Of a stretch of DNA of 64,000 nt, positions 1 through 9,526 are shown piece after piece. Made by a program: the position numbers and the translations under genes. Numbering within the stretch: position 1 is the first letter of the stretch; each line of letters starts with the position of its first letter. Source of the stretch: JAFAGX01 sp035623255 (GTDB lineage: Bacteria > Acidobacteriota > Terriglobia > Terriglobales > Acidobacteriaceae); contig DASPTU010000041.1 of the NCBI GenBank assembly GCA_035623255.1, forward strand, positions 1 to 64,000, given 5' to 3'. The notes below the pieces were generated by a model, which was given only the letters and a program-made list of their open reading frames with translations, made no database searches and was not told where the DNA came from.

Positions 1-164
1 ACCGAGCAACGCATCGACATTTAGCCAGTGTGTCTCGTCAGCAAATCTGCAGTTTCATCCCTTCGCCCGGCAATGATGGCAAACGTTGATCCTGAATTTG
101 ACATGCCAGAAGCCACGGACTACAGTCGTTTGTTCAAAAAAACTCAAGAATAGTGGAGGCTTGA

Positions 165-617
165 ATGAATCGGACATTGATCTGGTCTCTGATCTGTGTG
201 TTGTCGCTGGCCAGCGCCGCATGGGTGCAAGACAAGAAGGCGAGCGGAGGAACTGAGAAAGCCATCGCCGGATTGGAACAGCAATGGCTTCAGTCCCAAA
301 AGACAAACAATGCCGATCTTGTCGCCCCGCTGTTGGCCGACAAATTTGTCAATACCGCCAGCGACGGGAAAGTAACGGATAAAGCGAAGTCGCTTGCAGA
401 TGCCAAGGCCACGAAGTATGAGAGCGTCGATTACCAGAATATGAAGGTAACCGCATTTGGCGATGCGGCCATCGCGACCGGCTACTTTGTCGGCAAGGGT
501 ACCGATCCATCGGGGAAGCCGCTTGACGTCCATGAGCGCTTTACCGATACCTGGGTGAAGATGCCCGATGGCAAATGGCAGTGCGTTGCCAGCCATCAGT
601 CGCCAGTAAAGATGTAA
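165..617 (+). CDS. Exported NTF2-like (DUF4440-type) protein
   Basis: The 150-residue product starts with a hydrophobic signal-like segment (residues 1-20) and continues as a small alpha+beta domain of the SnoaL/DUF4440 type. Features are an N-terminal helix (EQQWLQSQKTNNADLVAPLLADKF), conserved Asp and aromatic positions, and a closing strand (TDTWVKMPDGKWQCVASHQSPV). The family forms a cone-shaped pocket; members range from steroid isomerase-like enzymes to non-catalytic binders, so no substrate can be given. A GGAGG motif lies just upstream of the ATG. It stands alone before a tRNA gene. The family call rests on the overall pattern. Confidence 0.75.
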   Translation: MNRTLIWSLICVLSLASAAWVQDKKASGGTEKAIAGLEQQWLQSQKTNNADLVAPLLADKFVNTASDGKVTDKAKSLADAKATKYESVDYQNMKVTAFGDAAIATGYFVGKGTDPSGKPLDVHERFTDTWVKMPDGKWQCVASHQSPVKM

Positions 618-771
618 GCACATCCCAGCGTCTTGGGATTCAACAGGGAACTTACCCGGGCGGAGAGTCGACGCGATTGGGGAAGGTGTGTCGCGCGGGA
701 TACTAAACGTGGATTCCGGCAGCGTTCCTGCCGCCCCAAACTGCCGTGAGATAATCGGCTTAGGTCGCCGT

Positions 772-845
772 GGCCCCGTAGCTCAGATGGATAGAGCAGC
801 GGTTTCCTAAACCGCGTGTCGGCAGTTCGACTCTGCCCGGGGCCT
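772..845 (+). tRNA. tRNA-Arg (anticodon CCT)
   Basis: The cloverleaf folds completely. The 7-bp acceptor pairs GGCCCCG with CGGGGCC, the D stem is GCTC/GAGC, and the anticodon stem GCGGT/ACCGC holds the loop TTCCTAA (anticodon CCT). The T stem GGCAG/CTGCC carries a TTCGACT loop. The discriminator is T and a genome-encoded CCA follows at 846-848. It would read AGG arginine codons. Confidence 0.96.
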
Positions 846-910
846 CCACACCTTATCAATCACATCGCCCCTTCGGAAATCAGCTCACGTGCCCGAAAGG
901 ATTCCCAACA

Positions 911-963
911 AAAACGACCCGTGCCCGCCCGTCTCCTCAGAGGGCCGAAGCACAGGTCGTTTT
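911..963. terminator. Candidate bidirectional terminator after tRNA-Arg
   Basis: The 9-base arms AAAACGACC (911-919) and GGTCGTTTT (955-963) are perfect inverted repeats, extended inward by GTGC/GCAC past one mismatch. T and A runs flank both sides, so it could stop transcription from the tRNA side as well as from the minus-strand gene ending at 1076. Confidence 0.55.
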
Positions 964-1075
964 GTCCGGCGTCCAGCTGGGCGGTAGGGTGGAACCACTC
1001 CCCAAGTCAGTGCTCCATCCCCAAGGGTGCCGGACACCGGAAGCCTCAACAAGAATTTCCAGGAAAGAGTGGTTC

Positions 1076-1378
1076 TCAGATAAGGAAGGTGCAGAGCAGT
1101 TCGCGAAGCGGGCTTAAGTGCAAGCGCACCGCGAATGACGGATTGACCCTATTACCATTGCCTTCGATCGTCCAACTGAATGATCTCGGAACAACGATGA
1201 AAACCTGGGCTGGAGGGGAAAATCTCGTCCACAGAGAGACAGGCGTAGTTTGGTTGATCGGAGTGTCGATTTCGTTAAACGCAGTCTCGGGCTGATCCGC
1301 CAGCGGTGCAGCGGACATGAAAATGACCGCCGCGGCCAGAGCAAGAACAAGGATCATCCATCCACTGTGCTTTACCAT
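1076..1378 (-). CDS. Small membrane-anchored or exported protein, unknown function
   Basis: The predicted 100-residue product begins MVKHSGWMILVLALAAAVIF, an N-terminal hydrophobic segment ending near SAAPLADQ. About 75 residues follow, rich in Thr, Pro and Ser, with a hydrophobic C-terminus. I chose the ATG at 1378 because the in-frame ATG further upstream adds 16 residues ahead of the membrane segment. I recall similar short proteins from acidobacterial genomes but cannot name a family. It points away from the exported protein gene at 1594. The coding call is moderate, because opposite-strand frames are also open here. Confidence 0.55.
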   Translation of the reverse strand: MVKHSGWMILVLALAAAVIFMSAAPLADQPETAFNEIDTPINQTTPVSLWTRFSPPAQVFIVVPRSFSWTIEGNGNRVNPSFAVRLHLSPLRELLCTFLI

Positions 1379-1593
1379 GGACGCCACAAGGCAAACAACG
1401 ATAGTACCGGGGTACTCGGCTGTCAAGCATTACGTCGACCGTCGGGACGTCCAGAAAACCCTCCATAAAACTATTTCCCGAAGAATGCTCAAACCTCACG
1501 GCCAGGGGGAGACTCTTTGGCAGTGTGCGCTCCTCCCTGTCGTCATTCGCCATCCTCTTGCTGTATGCTTACTCCCCTAAAAACGGAGGCTCT

Positions 1594-2010
1594 ATGCGAA
1601 GCTTGGCTACTGGCTTGTTATTTGCGGCTCTGTGCTGTGCCTCAGGCTTGTCACAAAGCGTGCCGCAGTGGCAGGTCATCAAGGTGGTGAAGATTAGCGG
1701 CACTGACAATATTGGCAATGCTACCCTGTTTACTCCTAGTGGGTTGAACCAGTACCGCCTGACCGTCTGGATTCTCGCTCCTGGCGTTAAAGGCGGAACG
1801 GCGGAGTGCGAAACCAACGTCAACTGGGAAGAGTCCCTGGGAGGGGTTTTTGAACAGCGGATTATCTTTATTTCCCCCACCGGACCTGGCTCAAACTACT
1901 GGAGCAGCGACGTGTTCGCTATCAGCCCCGAAGGAGGAAAGCCGGTGACTTATAGCGTCATCTGTGGTTTCGAACATCGCGTGCGGTTGGTTGTCGAGGA
2001 ATTGGAGTAG
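1594..2010 (+). CDS. Exported protein of unknown function
   Basis: The 138-residue product has a classic signal peptide (MRSLATGLLFAALCCASG, probable cleavage near residue 20). A beta-rich mature part follows with alternating hydrophobic residues and two cysteines that could pair. The ATG at 1594 is preceded at good spacing by ACGGAGG, which decides against the longer in-frame start at 1525. No enzymatic motif is visible. It converges on the histidine kinase gene, with about 57 bases between the stops, and has no obvious operon partner. Confidence 0.7.
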   Translation: MRSLATGLLFAALCCASGLSQSVPQWQVIKVVKISGTDNIGNATLFTPSGLNQYRLTVWILAPGVKGGTAECETNVNWEESLGGVFEQRIIFISPTGPGSNYWSSDVFAISPEGGKPVTYSVICGFEHRVRLVVEELE

Positions 2011-2067
2011 GAAGCAAGAAAGCCCGGCACTCGCTACCTGAGCGGCTGGGGGTACGCTTCATCACAG

Positions 2068-3504
2068 CTAGGCTGCCTGAGACGTGCTCTGGCTTACGCG
2101 CACGCCTTCGCCGTCGCGGCAAAGCGGGATTTTGAAGGTAAATGTCGATCCATTTTCAAGACTGCTTTTTACGCCGATGAATCCCTGATGTTGTTGCGCA
2201 ATCCATTGCGCGATGGCCAGCCCGATACCGGCGCCGCCGAACTCCCGGCTTCTTGCTTTGTCGACGCGATAGAAGCGCTCGAAGATCTTCGACTGGTTCT
2301 CAGGTGCGATCCCAATCCCGGAGTCCTGGATTCTGATGATCGCATTGCCGCCCTCTTCCTCGAGTTGCAGATGGATGAGGCCGGGCGGTGGAGTGTATTT
2401 CACTGCGTTGTCCAGCAGAATTGCCAGCAGACGCTGCATGGCCACCCGATCGGCCAGGACCGGCAGTTCGCGATTCACCAGATTGGTGGTGAATCGCAGG
2501 TTCCGGGCTTGAATCAGCGGCTGCCATTCGTTGGCAATTTCGGAAATCAGCGCGTTGACATCTAGCGGAACCAGTCGCAGGTTTTCGCGCCCCGAATCGG
2601 CCCGGGCCAGCGACAGCAGCTCTTCTACCAAGGTCGTCGTTCTCTCCGCTTCCAGCAGAATGTGCCGCAACGCCTCGCGATACTCCGCCTCTCCTCGCGA
2701 TCGGCGAAGAACAATTTCTGCTTCAGTCCGAATCAGCGAGATGGGTGTGCGCAGCTCGTGAGACGCGTCCGCGGTGAACTCGGTGATGCGACGAAACGCA
2801 CTTTCAATGCGAGCCAGCATTTCGTTCAGCGTGTCGGAAAGTCGCTGCAACTCATCACCAGTTGTCAATTTTTCCAGGCGATCACTCAGGTTCTTGCCTG
2901 AGATTTGCTTGGCCGTCCGGGTTAGAAGATCAACCGGTGATAAAGCCCTGCGGCTGAGCCAAAATCCGCCGCCAGCGGCGACCAGCAGCAAAAGAGGGGC
3001 GAACATCAGCAGATATCGGCGGAACAAGGAGAGCGTTCTGACGATCTGGTCGGTGGGCACCGCGGTCTGCATCGCATAGATTCGCCCATTCACATCGATT
3101 CTGGCGGTCAGGAAACGGAAGGGCTTGCCATTCAGTTGCCGCTCCTCATACGTCGGATGTTTGATGTGTGTTGGCACCGCCGCTGTCACCGAGTTGCGCT
3201 CCAGAGGTCCGGCACGAAAAATCCAATTGCCTTCACTATCGATGACCTGCAAGTAGTCGCCGGAATGCTCGATCACATAGGTTTCGGCCACTTCTTCCTG
3301 CAGCTTGGCGACGGTGGCATTTTTCTTTTGCGCCTGGAGAAAACGCGTCAAATCTTCAACCTGGTCCTGCAATTGTTCGTCGGCGATGCGGTAAAGATTC
3401 TGGCGAAGGATGAGCCACATGCCGATCCCGAATACAAGTTGTGCGGCCGCAAAAATTGCCAGATACCACAGCGTCAGCCGGAGTCCGATGGAAGGTTTTC
3501 TCAT
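2068..3504 (-). CDS. Membrane sensor histidine kinase
   Basis: This is an inner-membrane sensor that autophosphorylates on histidine and passes phosphate to the regulator encoded just upstream. Two membrane segments (about residues 10-33 and 163-183) enclose a periplasmic sensor region of about 130 residues. HAMP follows (about 185-240), then the dimerisation domain with His249 in DASHELRTP. The ATPase domain carries the N box (Asn366 in LLDNAVKY), the G1 box DSGIGIAPE and the G2 box GGAGIGLAIA. Its ATG overlaps the stop of the regulator gene by 4 bases, indicating translational coupling. The architecture resembles CusS/BaeS-type kinases; the ligand is unknown. Confidence 0.92.
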   Translation of the reverse strand: MRKPSIGLRLTLWYLAIFAAAQLVFGIGMWLILRQNLYRIADEQLQDQVEDLTRFLQAQKKNATVAKLQEEVAETYVIEHSGDYLQVIDSEGNWIFRAGPLERNSVTAAVPTHIKHPTYEERQLNGKPFRFLTARIDVNGRIYAMQTAVPTDQIVRTLSLFRRYLLMFAPLLLLVAAGGGFWLSRRALSPVDLLTRTAKQISGKNLSDRLEKLTTGDELQRLSDTLNEMLARIESAFRRITEFTADASHELRTPISLIRTEAEIVLRRSRGEAEYREALRHILLEAERTTTLVEELLSLARADSGRENLRLVPLDVNALISEIANEWQPLIQARNLRFTTNLVNRELPVLADRVAMQRLLAILLDNAVKYTPPPGLIHLQLEEEGGNAIIRIQDSGIGIAPENQSKIFERFYRVDKARSREFGGAGIGLAIAQWIAQQHQGFIGVKSSLENGSTFTFKIPLCRDGEGVRVSQSTSQAA

Positions 3505-4181
3505 GCCTGAGATTCCTCGCGAATGACGTATCCCGCTCCGCGTACCGTGTGGATCAGTTTGCGGCGATAATCGTTGTCGACTTTGTTTCGCAGCAGCCGA
3601 ATATAAGCATCGAGGGAATTCTCGGTGATAGGCTGCGCGTTCCCCCAGACGGCATCAATGAGCAAGTGCCTGGGAACTATGGTTCCGGCGTCCCGCATGA
3701 GGCGCTCAAGCAGGCAATACTCAGTCCGGGAGAGCGGGATTTTCCGGCCATCGCGGAAGACTTCTCGCGTTACATAGTCAAGAAGCAAGTCTCCCACTTG
3801 ATATGTGGTGCTTTCGCCGGCTTGCGCGCGTCTTTTGACGGCGCGAAGGCGTAGCAGCAGTTCGTGAAATGAAAATGGTTTGGTCACATAGTCGTCGGCG
3901 CCGACGTCCAATCCATGAACGATGTCGGGAACGGAATCCCTGGCGGTCAGCATCAACACAGGAGTGGAGTTGCTTTCGCTCCGCATACGGCGCGCGACTT
4001 CATACCCATTCACTTTGGGCATCATGATGTCGAGAATCACGGCGTCGAATTCGGTTTCCTGCAACCTCTGCAGGCCTTCACCTCCGTCGCTGGCGCACAC
4101 TACGGTGTGTCCCTCTTCAACCAAGCCACGACGGAGCAACTCAAGCATCCGCCGCTCATCTTCGACGACCAGCAATCTCAT
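3501..4181 (-). CDS. OmpR-family response regulator
   Basis: The 226-residue regulator has a receiver domain and a winged-helix DNA-binding domain. The receiver shows the acidic pair E7/D8, the phosphorylation site Asp51 (VILDIMMP), Thr79 and the conserved Lys101 (VTKPF). The C-terminal half holds an OmpR-type effector domain (LSRTEYCLLERLMRDAG, then SLDAYIRLLRNKVD and VRGAGYVI). It is the first gene of a two-gene operon with the kinase and is divergent from the TonB receptor gene. The 165-base gap between them is the natural place for its operator, so control of the receptor operon is likely but unproven. Confidence 0.93.
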   Translation of the reverse strand: MRLLVVEDERRMLELLRRGLVEEGHTVVCASDGGEGLQRLQETEFDAVILDIMMPKVNGYEVARRMRSESNSTPVLMLTARDSVPDIVHGLDVGADDYVTKPFSFHELLLRLRAVKRRAQAGESTTYQVGDLLLDYVTREVFRDGRKIPLSRTEYCLLERLMRDAGTIVPRHLLIDAVWGNAQPITENSLDAYIRLLRNKVDNDYRRKLIHTVRGAGYVIREESQA

Positions 4182-4346
4182 GGAAACAACCCGATCCAGG
4201 TACGGATTTGCACACCAGATTAGACCGCAGACCGGAGAAAAGACAAAGTCTGAAAGAATATTAATCCTCCTTTGACATCAGCTTCATACCCGCTTCGTAG
4301 ACTCCCTGCCAAAGAGCCGGGCGTGCTCGCATGAGGGAGGTTAGAC

Positions 4347-7241
4347 ATGTCTGTGGTTCAGTTGTCTTATTCAGCGTTGGCACGGTCTCTCGCTCGATAT
4401 AGCTGCGCTGGACTTGTAGTGCTCACTCTCTACCACCCGGCAGCCATAGCCCAGGGTGGCAAGGGCGTCATTGCGGGACGCGTCACCGATGTAAGCGGCG
4501 CCGTGCTTCAGGGTGCCGATGTTGAACTGCCGGTTGCAGCCTACAGCGCCAAATCCGGAAACCAGGGACAATTCACCATCACCGGCCTGGCTCCCGGCAG
4601 CTATAACTTGACGATTTCGTACGTTGGTTTTGATTCCTTGGTTCAAGACGTTACCGTAGCCGCCGGACAGGTGACGCACGTAGACGCCGTGCTCAAGGTC
4701 GCCTCCAAGAGCGAACAGATCATGGTGACGGCGGACCTGCCGCACGGAGAAGCGGAAGCGCTCAATCGAGAGCGCACCTCCGACAACATACTGGATGTCC
4801 TCCCTTCCGATGTGATCCGCAGCCTCCCCAATGCCAATATCGCGGACGCGGTCGGTCGATTGCCGAGCGTCACCTTGGAGCGAGACGAGGGAGAAGGAAA
4901 GTACGTTCAGGTTCGCGGTACCGAGCCGCGTCTGAACAACGTCACTATCGATGGCATCAATGTTCCAGCGCCGGAAGCCACGGTGCGGCAAGTCAAACTG
5001 GATACCATTCCCGCCGATATCGTTGAAGCGGTCGAAGTCAACAAAACGCTATCTGCGAACCAGGATGCCGATGCCATTGGCGGGTCGGTGAACCTGGTAA
5101 CCAAGACCGCTGGCGAATTGCCCACACTTTCTCTCGAAGGGATCGGTGGCTTCACTCCCATCGTGAATACCCGGTACATCGGGCAGGTCGACGGCACCAT
5201 AGGGCAGCGCTTCGGTCCGCAAAAAAAGTTCGGGATCTTGTTTGGCGCCAGTTATGACTACAACGGACGGGGTATCGACGATATCGAGCCGACACCCGAT
5301 CCGAACCACGTAGTTCCGTACTACGACAGCAATGACCTCCGTGAATACCGTTATAAACGCCACCGTTACGGCTTTGGCGGTTCTATCGATTACAAACTGA
5401 AAGAAGGCTCTGGACTTTACTTGCATTATCTTTATTCCGATTTCAAGGACTACGGCAACAAGTGGACATATACGTTGAACGATGCCGATGTTCCTAAGTT
5501 CTCAACCTCCGACCGCGAGCCCGATTACGAAATCGGCAACCTCGCCATCGGCGGCAAGCACGAATTCACCACCTCATGGCTGACCTGGGAGGTTTCAGTT
5601 TCACGTGGACGGCAAGGCGCGGCAGCGGGCAACCCAGGAGTGGATTTCAAATACTCCGGCAACACCATTTGCAATTACGATCAGGCTGGCACGACCAATC
5701 CCAACCTGCCTCAATTCAATCCGGCGTGTACGGCGCCGGGATCCCCAATTTTCAATCCCAGCCTTTATTACATCAAAGAGTTCGACACCACCTCTGGGAT
5801 TACCTCTCAGGTAAACCTGCAGGGAGCGGCGTCTTACGCGAAGAATTATCATCTCGGCTCACACTTCTCGACCTTTGAGTTCGGCGGAAAGGTGCGCAAT
5901 GGTCACAAGGGCCAGGATGCTTTCTCTGGTGTCTACGACAATCAGGTGCCGGTTCCCGGCACGAACTTCCCGCCACTCATGAGTCAGTTTCTCAGCGGCT
6001 TCACTAACCCTGACTACTACTCAGGGGATTATCGGATAGGACCGGTAACCGATTACAACAAGCTGACCGCATTCTTCAATGCGAATCCGCAGCTTTTCCC
6101 GATCGATGTGCCCGCGACGATATTTCAATCGGCCTCAAACAATTACGATTTGACTGAGCGCATTTCGGCGGCCTATGCAATGAACACCATCCAGTTTGGC
6201 CGCTGGCGCTTGCAAACCGGGCTGCGGGTCGAGGCCACGCAGTTAGACATACTCGGCTATGTAGTCACCAACACCACCGATATCAATGGCAATCCGCTAG
6301 CCGTCGTCAATCCGAAGCCTTCGAACTTCTGGTACTTCGATGCAATGCCCAGTGCGCAATTGCGCTTTGCGCTGACTTCGAATTCCGACGTTCGCGTCTC
6401 CTATGGCAGAGGCATCTCCCGACCGAATCCGTATGACCTGGTGCCCTACGTGTCGGAGGATCAGACCACCAATCCGTTCACCGTCACCATCGGCAACCCT
6501 AACTTGCGGCCGGAACACGCCAACAATTACGACTTGCTTTACGAGCAGTATTTGAAGCCGTTCGGCAAGATTGAGGCCGGTTTCTTCTACAAGCAGCTAA
6601 GTTCTCCCATCTACTACATCAATTCCCCAGCTTCGAGCGCTCCACAATATCCCGGGTTTCAGGGAGACCAACTCTCCTACATTATCAACGGAGGCAACGC
6701 TCAACTATGGGGGTTTGAAGCTGCCTATATCCAGCATCTGGCGTTTCTACCCGGCCCGCTGAGCGGACTGGGCATCCTCGCCAATTACAGCTGGACCACA
6801 TCCGACGCCGGCCATCTGCCCCTGCGACCGGATACGCCCGCCCTCCAGCGTCAGGCTCCAAGTACGTTTAACCTTAGTCCCACGTACGATCGTTGGCGCC
6901 TCTCGGCCCGTGTTGGCATCACCTATAACGGGGCCAGCATCTTCCAGTATCAGTGGACGCAATGTACCGCGGCGCAGGCCGCGGGCGCCGGTTGTGAAGA
7001 TCCTGCGAATCTCGGGCCAAAGGGCCCCGTCGGCGACATCTACTTTTATCCGCACACGCAGGTCGACGCACAAGTAGGATTCCGTCTGCGGAAAAGTCTT
7101 ACCGCTCTGGTCCAGGGTCTGAATCTGACCAACGAAGTTTTCGGCTTCTATAACGGAAGCCCACAGTATGTGATTCAGCGCGAATACTACAAGCCTACGT
7201 ACTCGTTTGGTTTGCGCTGGCAACCGCGCAGAGAAGACTGA
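4347..7241 (+). CDS. TonB-dependent outer-membrane receptor with carboxypeptidase-regulatory domain
   Basis: The 964-residue protein should form a gated outer-membrane barrel importing a bulky substrate with TonB energy. A signal sequence ends near the AIAQ motif. A carboxypeptidase-regulatory (CarboxypepD_reg-like) domain follows (GKGVIAGRVTDVSGAVLQGA, roughly 37-120). A plug domain of the Xanthomonas/Caulobacter type (TIGR01782-like) comes next, with IADAVGRLPSVTLER and QVRGTEPRLNNVTIDG. The remainder is a beta barrel ending in SFGLRWQPRRED. It is followed by a propeller gene and a phosphatase gene on the same strand and lies divergent from a two-component pair. The substrate is unknown; a phosphorylated compound is a reasonable guess from context only. 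Confidence 0.9.
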   Translation: MSVVQLSYSALARSLARYSCAGLVVLTLYHPAAIAQGGKGVIAGRVTDVSGAVLQGADVELPVAAYSAKSGNQGQFTITGLAPGSYNLTISYVGFDSLVQDVTVAAGQVTHVDAVLKVASKSEQIMVTADLPHGEAEALNRERTSDNILDVLPSDVIRSLPNANIADAVGRLPSVTLERDEGEGKYVQVRGTEPRLNNVTIDGINVPAPEATVRQVKLDTIPADIVEAVEVNKTLSANQDADAIGGSVNLVTKTAGELPTLSLEGIGGFTPIVNTRYIGQVDGTIGQRFGPQKKFGILFGASYDYNGRGIDDIEPTPDPNHVVPYYDSNDLREYRYKRHRYGFGGSIDYKLKEGSGLYLHYLYSDFKDYGNKWTYTLNDADVPKFSTSDREPDYEIGNLAIGGKHEFTTSWLTWEVSVSRGRQGAAAGNPGVDFKYSGNTICNYDQAGTTNPNLPQFNPACTAPGSPIFNPSLYYIKEFDTTSGITSQVNLQGAASYAKNYHLGSHFSTFEFGGKVRNGHKGQDAFSGVYDNQVPVPGTNFPPLMSQFLSGFTNPDYYSGDYRIGPVTDYNKLTAFFNANPQLFPIDVPATIFQSASNNYDLTERISAAYAMNTIQFGRWRLQTGLRVEATQLDILGYVVTNTTDINGNPLAVVNPKPSNFWYFDAMPSAQLRFALTSNSDVRVSYGRGISRPNPYDLVPYVSEDQTTNPFTVTIGNPNLRPEHANNYDLLYEQYLKPFGKIEAGFFYKQLSSPIYYINSPASSAPQYPGFQGDQLSYIINGGNAQLWGFEAAYIQHLAFLPGPLSGLGILANYSWTTSDAGHLPLRPDTPALQRQAPSTFNLSPTYDRWRLSARVGITYNGASIFQYQWTQCTAAQAAGAGCEDPANLGPKGPVGDIYFYPHTQVDAQVGFRLRKSLTALVQGLNLTNEVFGFYNGSPQYVIQREYYKPTYSFGLRWQPRRED

Positions 7242-7334
7242 CCGGCATAACCCCCCGGCTCTTCTTCCAGGAGAGCCCAGGGTACCGTTGGCTGCAGACT
7301 CGGAGGAAACCAACGCGATTAAAAGGAAAAAAGT

Positions 7335-8330
7335 ATGATCGATCGCTTCCGCTCTTGTGCAAGAACGCCTTCGATTCTCGCTGCCCTATTTGCCTTGAGC
7401 TTTGTGGCTCTTAGCGTGATTGCTTCGGCTGAGAGTGCTTACTCTATAGTTAACAAAATTCGTATCCCGGGTAGCGGGAGCTGGGACTATCTCACTGTCG
7501 ATGAAGACGCACGCCGTCTCTATGTTTCTCACGGAACACAAGTTGAGGTAATCGATCTTGACGCAGAATCGTTGGTTGGGCAAATTCCCAACACCCGCGG
7601 AGTGCATGGAATAACCGTTGCCCCTGAATTGAGCCGCGGATTCGTCAGCGACGGAGAAGTATCGACTGTCACCATCTTCGATCTGAAGACGCTTAAGCCG
7701 CTGGGAGAAGTGGAAACCGGCAAGAAGCCAGACGCCATCGTCTACGATCCGGCGACCTCCCGTGTTTTTGCTTTCAATGGCGGAAGCAACAGCGCAACTG
7801 TAATTGAAGCGGGAAATGGAAAAGCAGCAGGAACAATTGACTTGGGCGGCGGCCCGGAGTTTGCTACCGCCGATGGCGCTGGATATGTCTTTAACAATCT
7901 CGAAGACAAGAACCTCGTTATCAAAATCAATTCCCGTTCACTGAACGTCGAGCAACGCTGGCCGACGTCGCCATGCCGGTCTCCGAGCAGCATGGCCATG
8001 GACCGGGCGAATCGGCGTCTCTTCATCGGCTGCCGGAGCCGCGTGATGGCGGTGATGAACGCCGACACTGGGAAAGTCATCACCACACTGCCCATCGGCG
8101 ATCATGTGGACGCGACCGCTTTCGATCCGGAACCCCGACTCATTTTCAATTCCAACGGGGACGGTACAATTACAGTAATTAAGCAAGAATCGCCAGATAG
8201 CTACTCAATCGTCGAAACGGTCAAGACGGTGCCCAGGGCCAAGACCATGGCGCTTGACCCCAAGACGCACAAATTGTTTCTGTCCACGATGGAGTCCGGC
8301 CAGTTTGAAGTGCTGGTGGTGGGTAAGTAA
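7335..8330 (+). CDS. Exported YncE-type beta-propeller protein
   Basis: The 331-residue product has a signal peptide (to about residue 32, SVIASAES). Repeated blades of the YVTN/YncE kind follow, such as RLYVSHGTQVEVIDLDAE, TVTIFDLKTLKPLGEVETG and RVFAFNGGSNSATVIEAGNG. These propellers act as binding scaffolds in the periplasm or at the outer membrane; no catalytic residues are apparent. Its stop codon directly abuts the ATG of the phosphoesterase gene, so the two are almost certainly co-translated. It lies 93 bases after the TonB receptor gene. Confidence 0.88.
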   Translation: MIDRFRSCARTPSILAALFALSFVALSVIASAESAYSIVNKIRIPGSGSWDYLTVDEDARRLYVSHGTQVEVIDLDAESLVGQIPNTRGVHGITVAPELSRGFVSDGEVSTVTIFDLKTLKPLGEVETGKKPDAIVYDPATSRVFAFNGGSNSATVIEAGNGKAAGTIDLGGGPEFATADGAGYVFNNLEDKNLVIKINSRSLNVEQRWPTSPCRSPSSMAMDRANRRLFIGCRSRVMAVMNADTGKVITTLPIGDHVDATAFDPEPRLIFNSNGDGTITVIKQESPDSYSIVETVKTVPRAKTMALDPKTHKLFLSTMESGQFEVLVVGK

Positions 8331-9329
8331 ATGAAGGGGTGGCAAAAACTATTCGTAGTGTTGCTGGTTATGGGCAGCGCGGCGTGGTCGCGGTCGCACT
8401 CGCAAACACAACCAGCCAGCGCTCAGCCGGCGGATCTTCAACTGGAGGTGAGCGTCCCCTTCCGCTTTGTCGCGTATGGCGATACAAGGTTTACAGACCC
8501 GCATGACACAGAGGCATCCAACCCCGCGATTCGCAGGACGCTGGTGCAGGCAATTGCTGACGTCCATCCCGCGTTTATCTCGATCGGCGGAGATCTTTCG
8601 TACAACGGTTACGATGTGAATGATTGGAAGGTCTGGGACAGCGAGACCACTATCTGGCGCGAGCAGAAGATTCCGGTTTATCCGGCACTCGGCAACCATG
8701 ATCTGCATGGCGACGAGAAGATCGCGCTTAACAACTATTTCGCCCGGTTCCCAGACCTGAGCAACTCGCGTTACTATTCGGTTCGCGCGGCGAACACTCT
8801 CATGCTGGTGCTGGACAGTTCCCTCGACGAAATCAAAGGTCCGCAGGGGCAGTGGCTGGCACAAAAGTTAGACACTATTCCCGCTGAAGTGGACTTTCTG
8901 TTTCTGGTCTTGCACCATCCGCCTTACACGAGTTCGTCCGATGCGAAGAAACTTGGTGGAGGACATTCGGCGCGTACTCAAGAACAGATGTTGGCAAAGA
9001 TGCTGGAGGGCCGGCAACCGAACATGCGCGCCCAGATCGTGGTTTTCGCCGGTCACGTACATAACTATGAGCGTCATGAACACGGTGGCGTCACATACTT
9101 CGTGACAGGGGGCGGAGGTGCGCATGCCTACCCAATTGAGCGCGCGCCAGACGACCCAGTTCACAGCAACAGCATCAACTATCACTATCTCTTGGCGGAA
9201 GTGGACCGTGGCAAGCTGAAGATCACCATGAACCGGGTCGACTTGACCACCGGAAAAGCTGTATGGACGCAGCCCGACAGCATCAACTTGGTCGCTCCAG
9301 CCGCGAGCGCTCTTAAGGCTGCGATGTAA
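8331..9329 (+). CDS. Exported calcineurin-like metallophosphoesterase
   Basis: The 332-residue product has an N-terminal signal sequence and the full set of dinuclear-metal phosphoesterase motifs in order. These are the first Asp in VAYGDTRF, GGDLSYNGYD, GNHDLHGDE, the His in LVLHHPPY, and GHVHNYERH. The layout matches purple-acid-phosphatase-like enzymes that release phosphate from extracellular esters. The start codon abuts the preceding stop (no spacer), so it forms an operon with the propeller gene and probably with the TonB receptor. This supports a surface nutrient-scavenging role; the real substrate cannot be read from sequence. Confidence 0.88.
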   Translation: MKGWQKLFVVLLVMGSAAWSRSHSQTQPASAQPADLQLEVSVPFRFVAYGDTRFTDPHDTEASNPAIRRTLVQAIADVHPAFISIGGDLSYNGYDVNDWKVWDSETTIWREQKIPVYPALGNHDLHGDEKIALNNYFARFPDLSNSRYYSVRAANTLMLVLDSSLDEIKGPQGQWLAQKLDTIPAEVDFLFLVLHHPPYTSSSDAKKLGGGHSARTQEQMLAKMLEGRQPNMRAQIVVFAGHVHNYERHEHGGVTYFVTGGGGAHAYPIERAPDDPVHSNSINYHYLLAEVDRGKLKITMNRVDLTTGKAVWTQPDSINLVAPAASALKAAM

Positions 9330-9526
9330 TCCAGTCGTGACTTCTTTGAACGAAATTTGTAAGTCCACTGAATAAACGAAGGGCAGCTTGAGATAAAGCT
9401 TGCTCTTCCTGCCATTACCGCTTTCCCATCGGCCAGGGACCTCTCGCTCAGAACGGCGGGTGTACGTGAGACGGGCGGTGCTGATTACCTTCTCTGGCGA
9501 ACAATTTGAGGACCCTGAAAACCCGA

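Noticed and set aside
73..153. A 26-codon frame starting MMANVDPEFDMPEATDYSRL at the window start.
   Set aside because: It is short, has no ribosome site and no family pattern; it could be chance.
596..859. Minus-strand 87-codon frame over the tRNA-Arg gene.
   Set aside because: It is the usual shadow translation of a tRNA gene.
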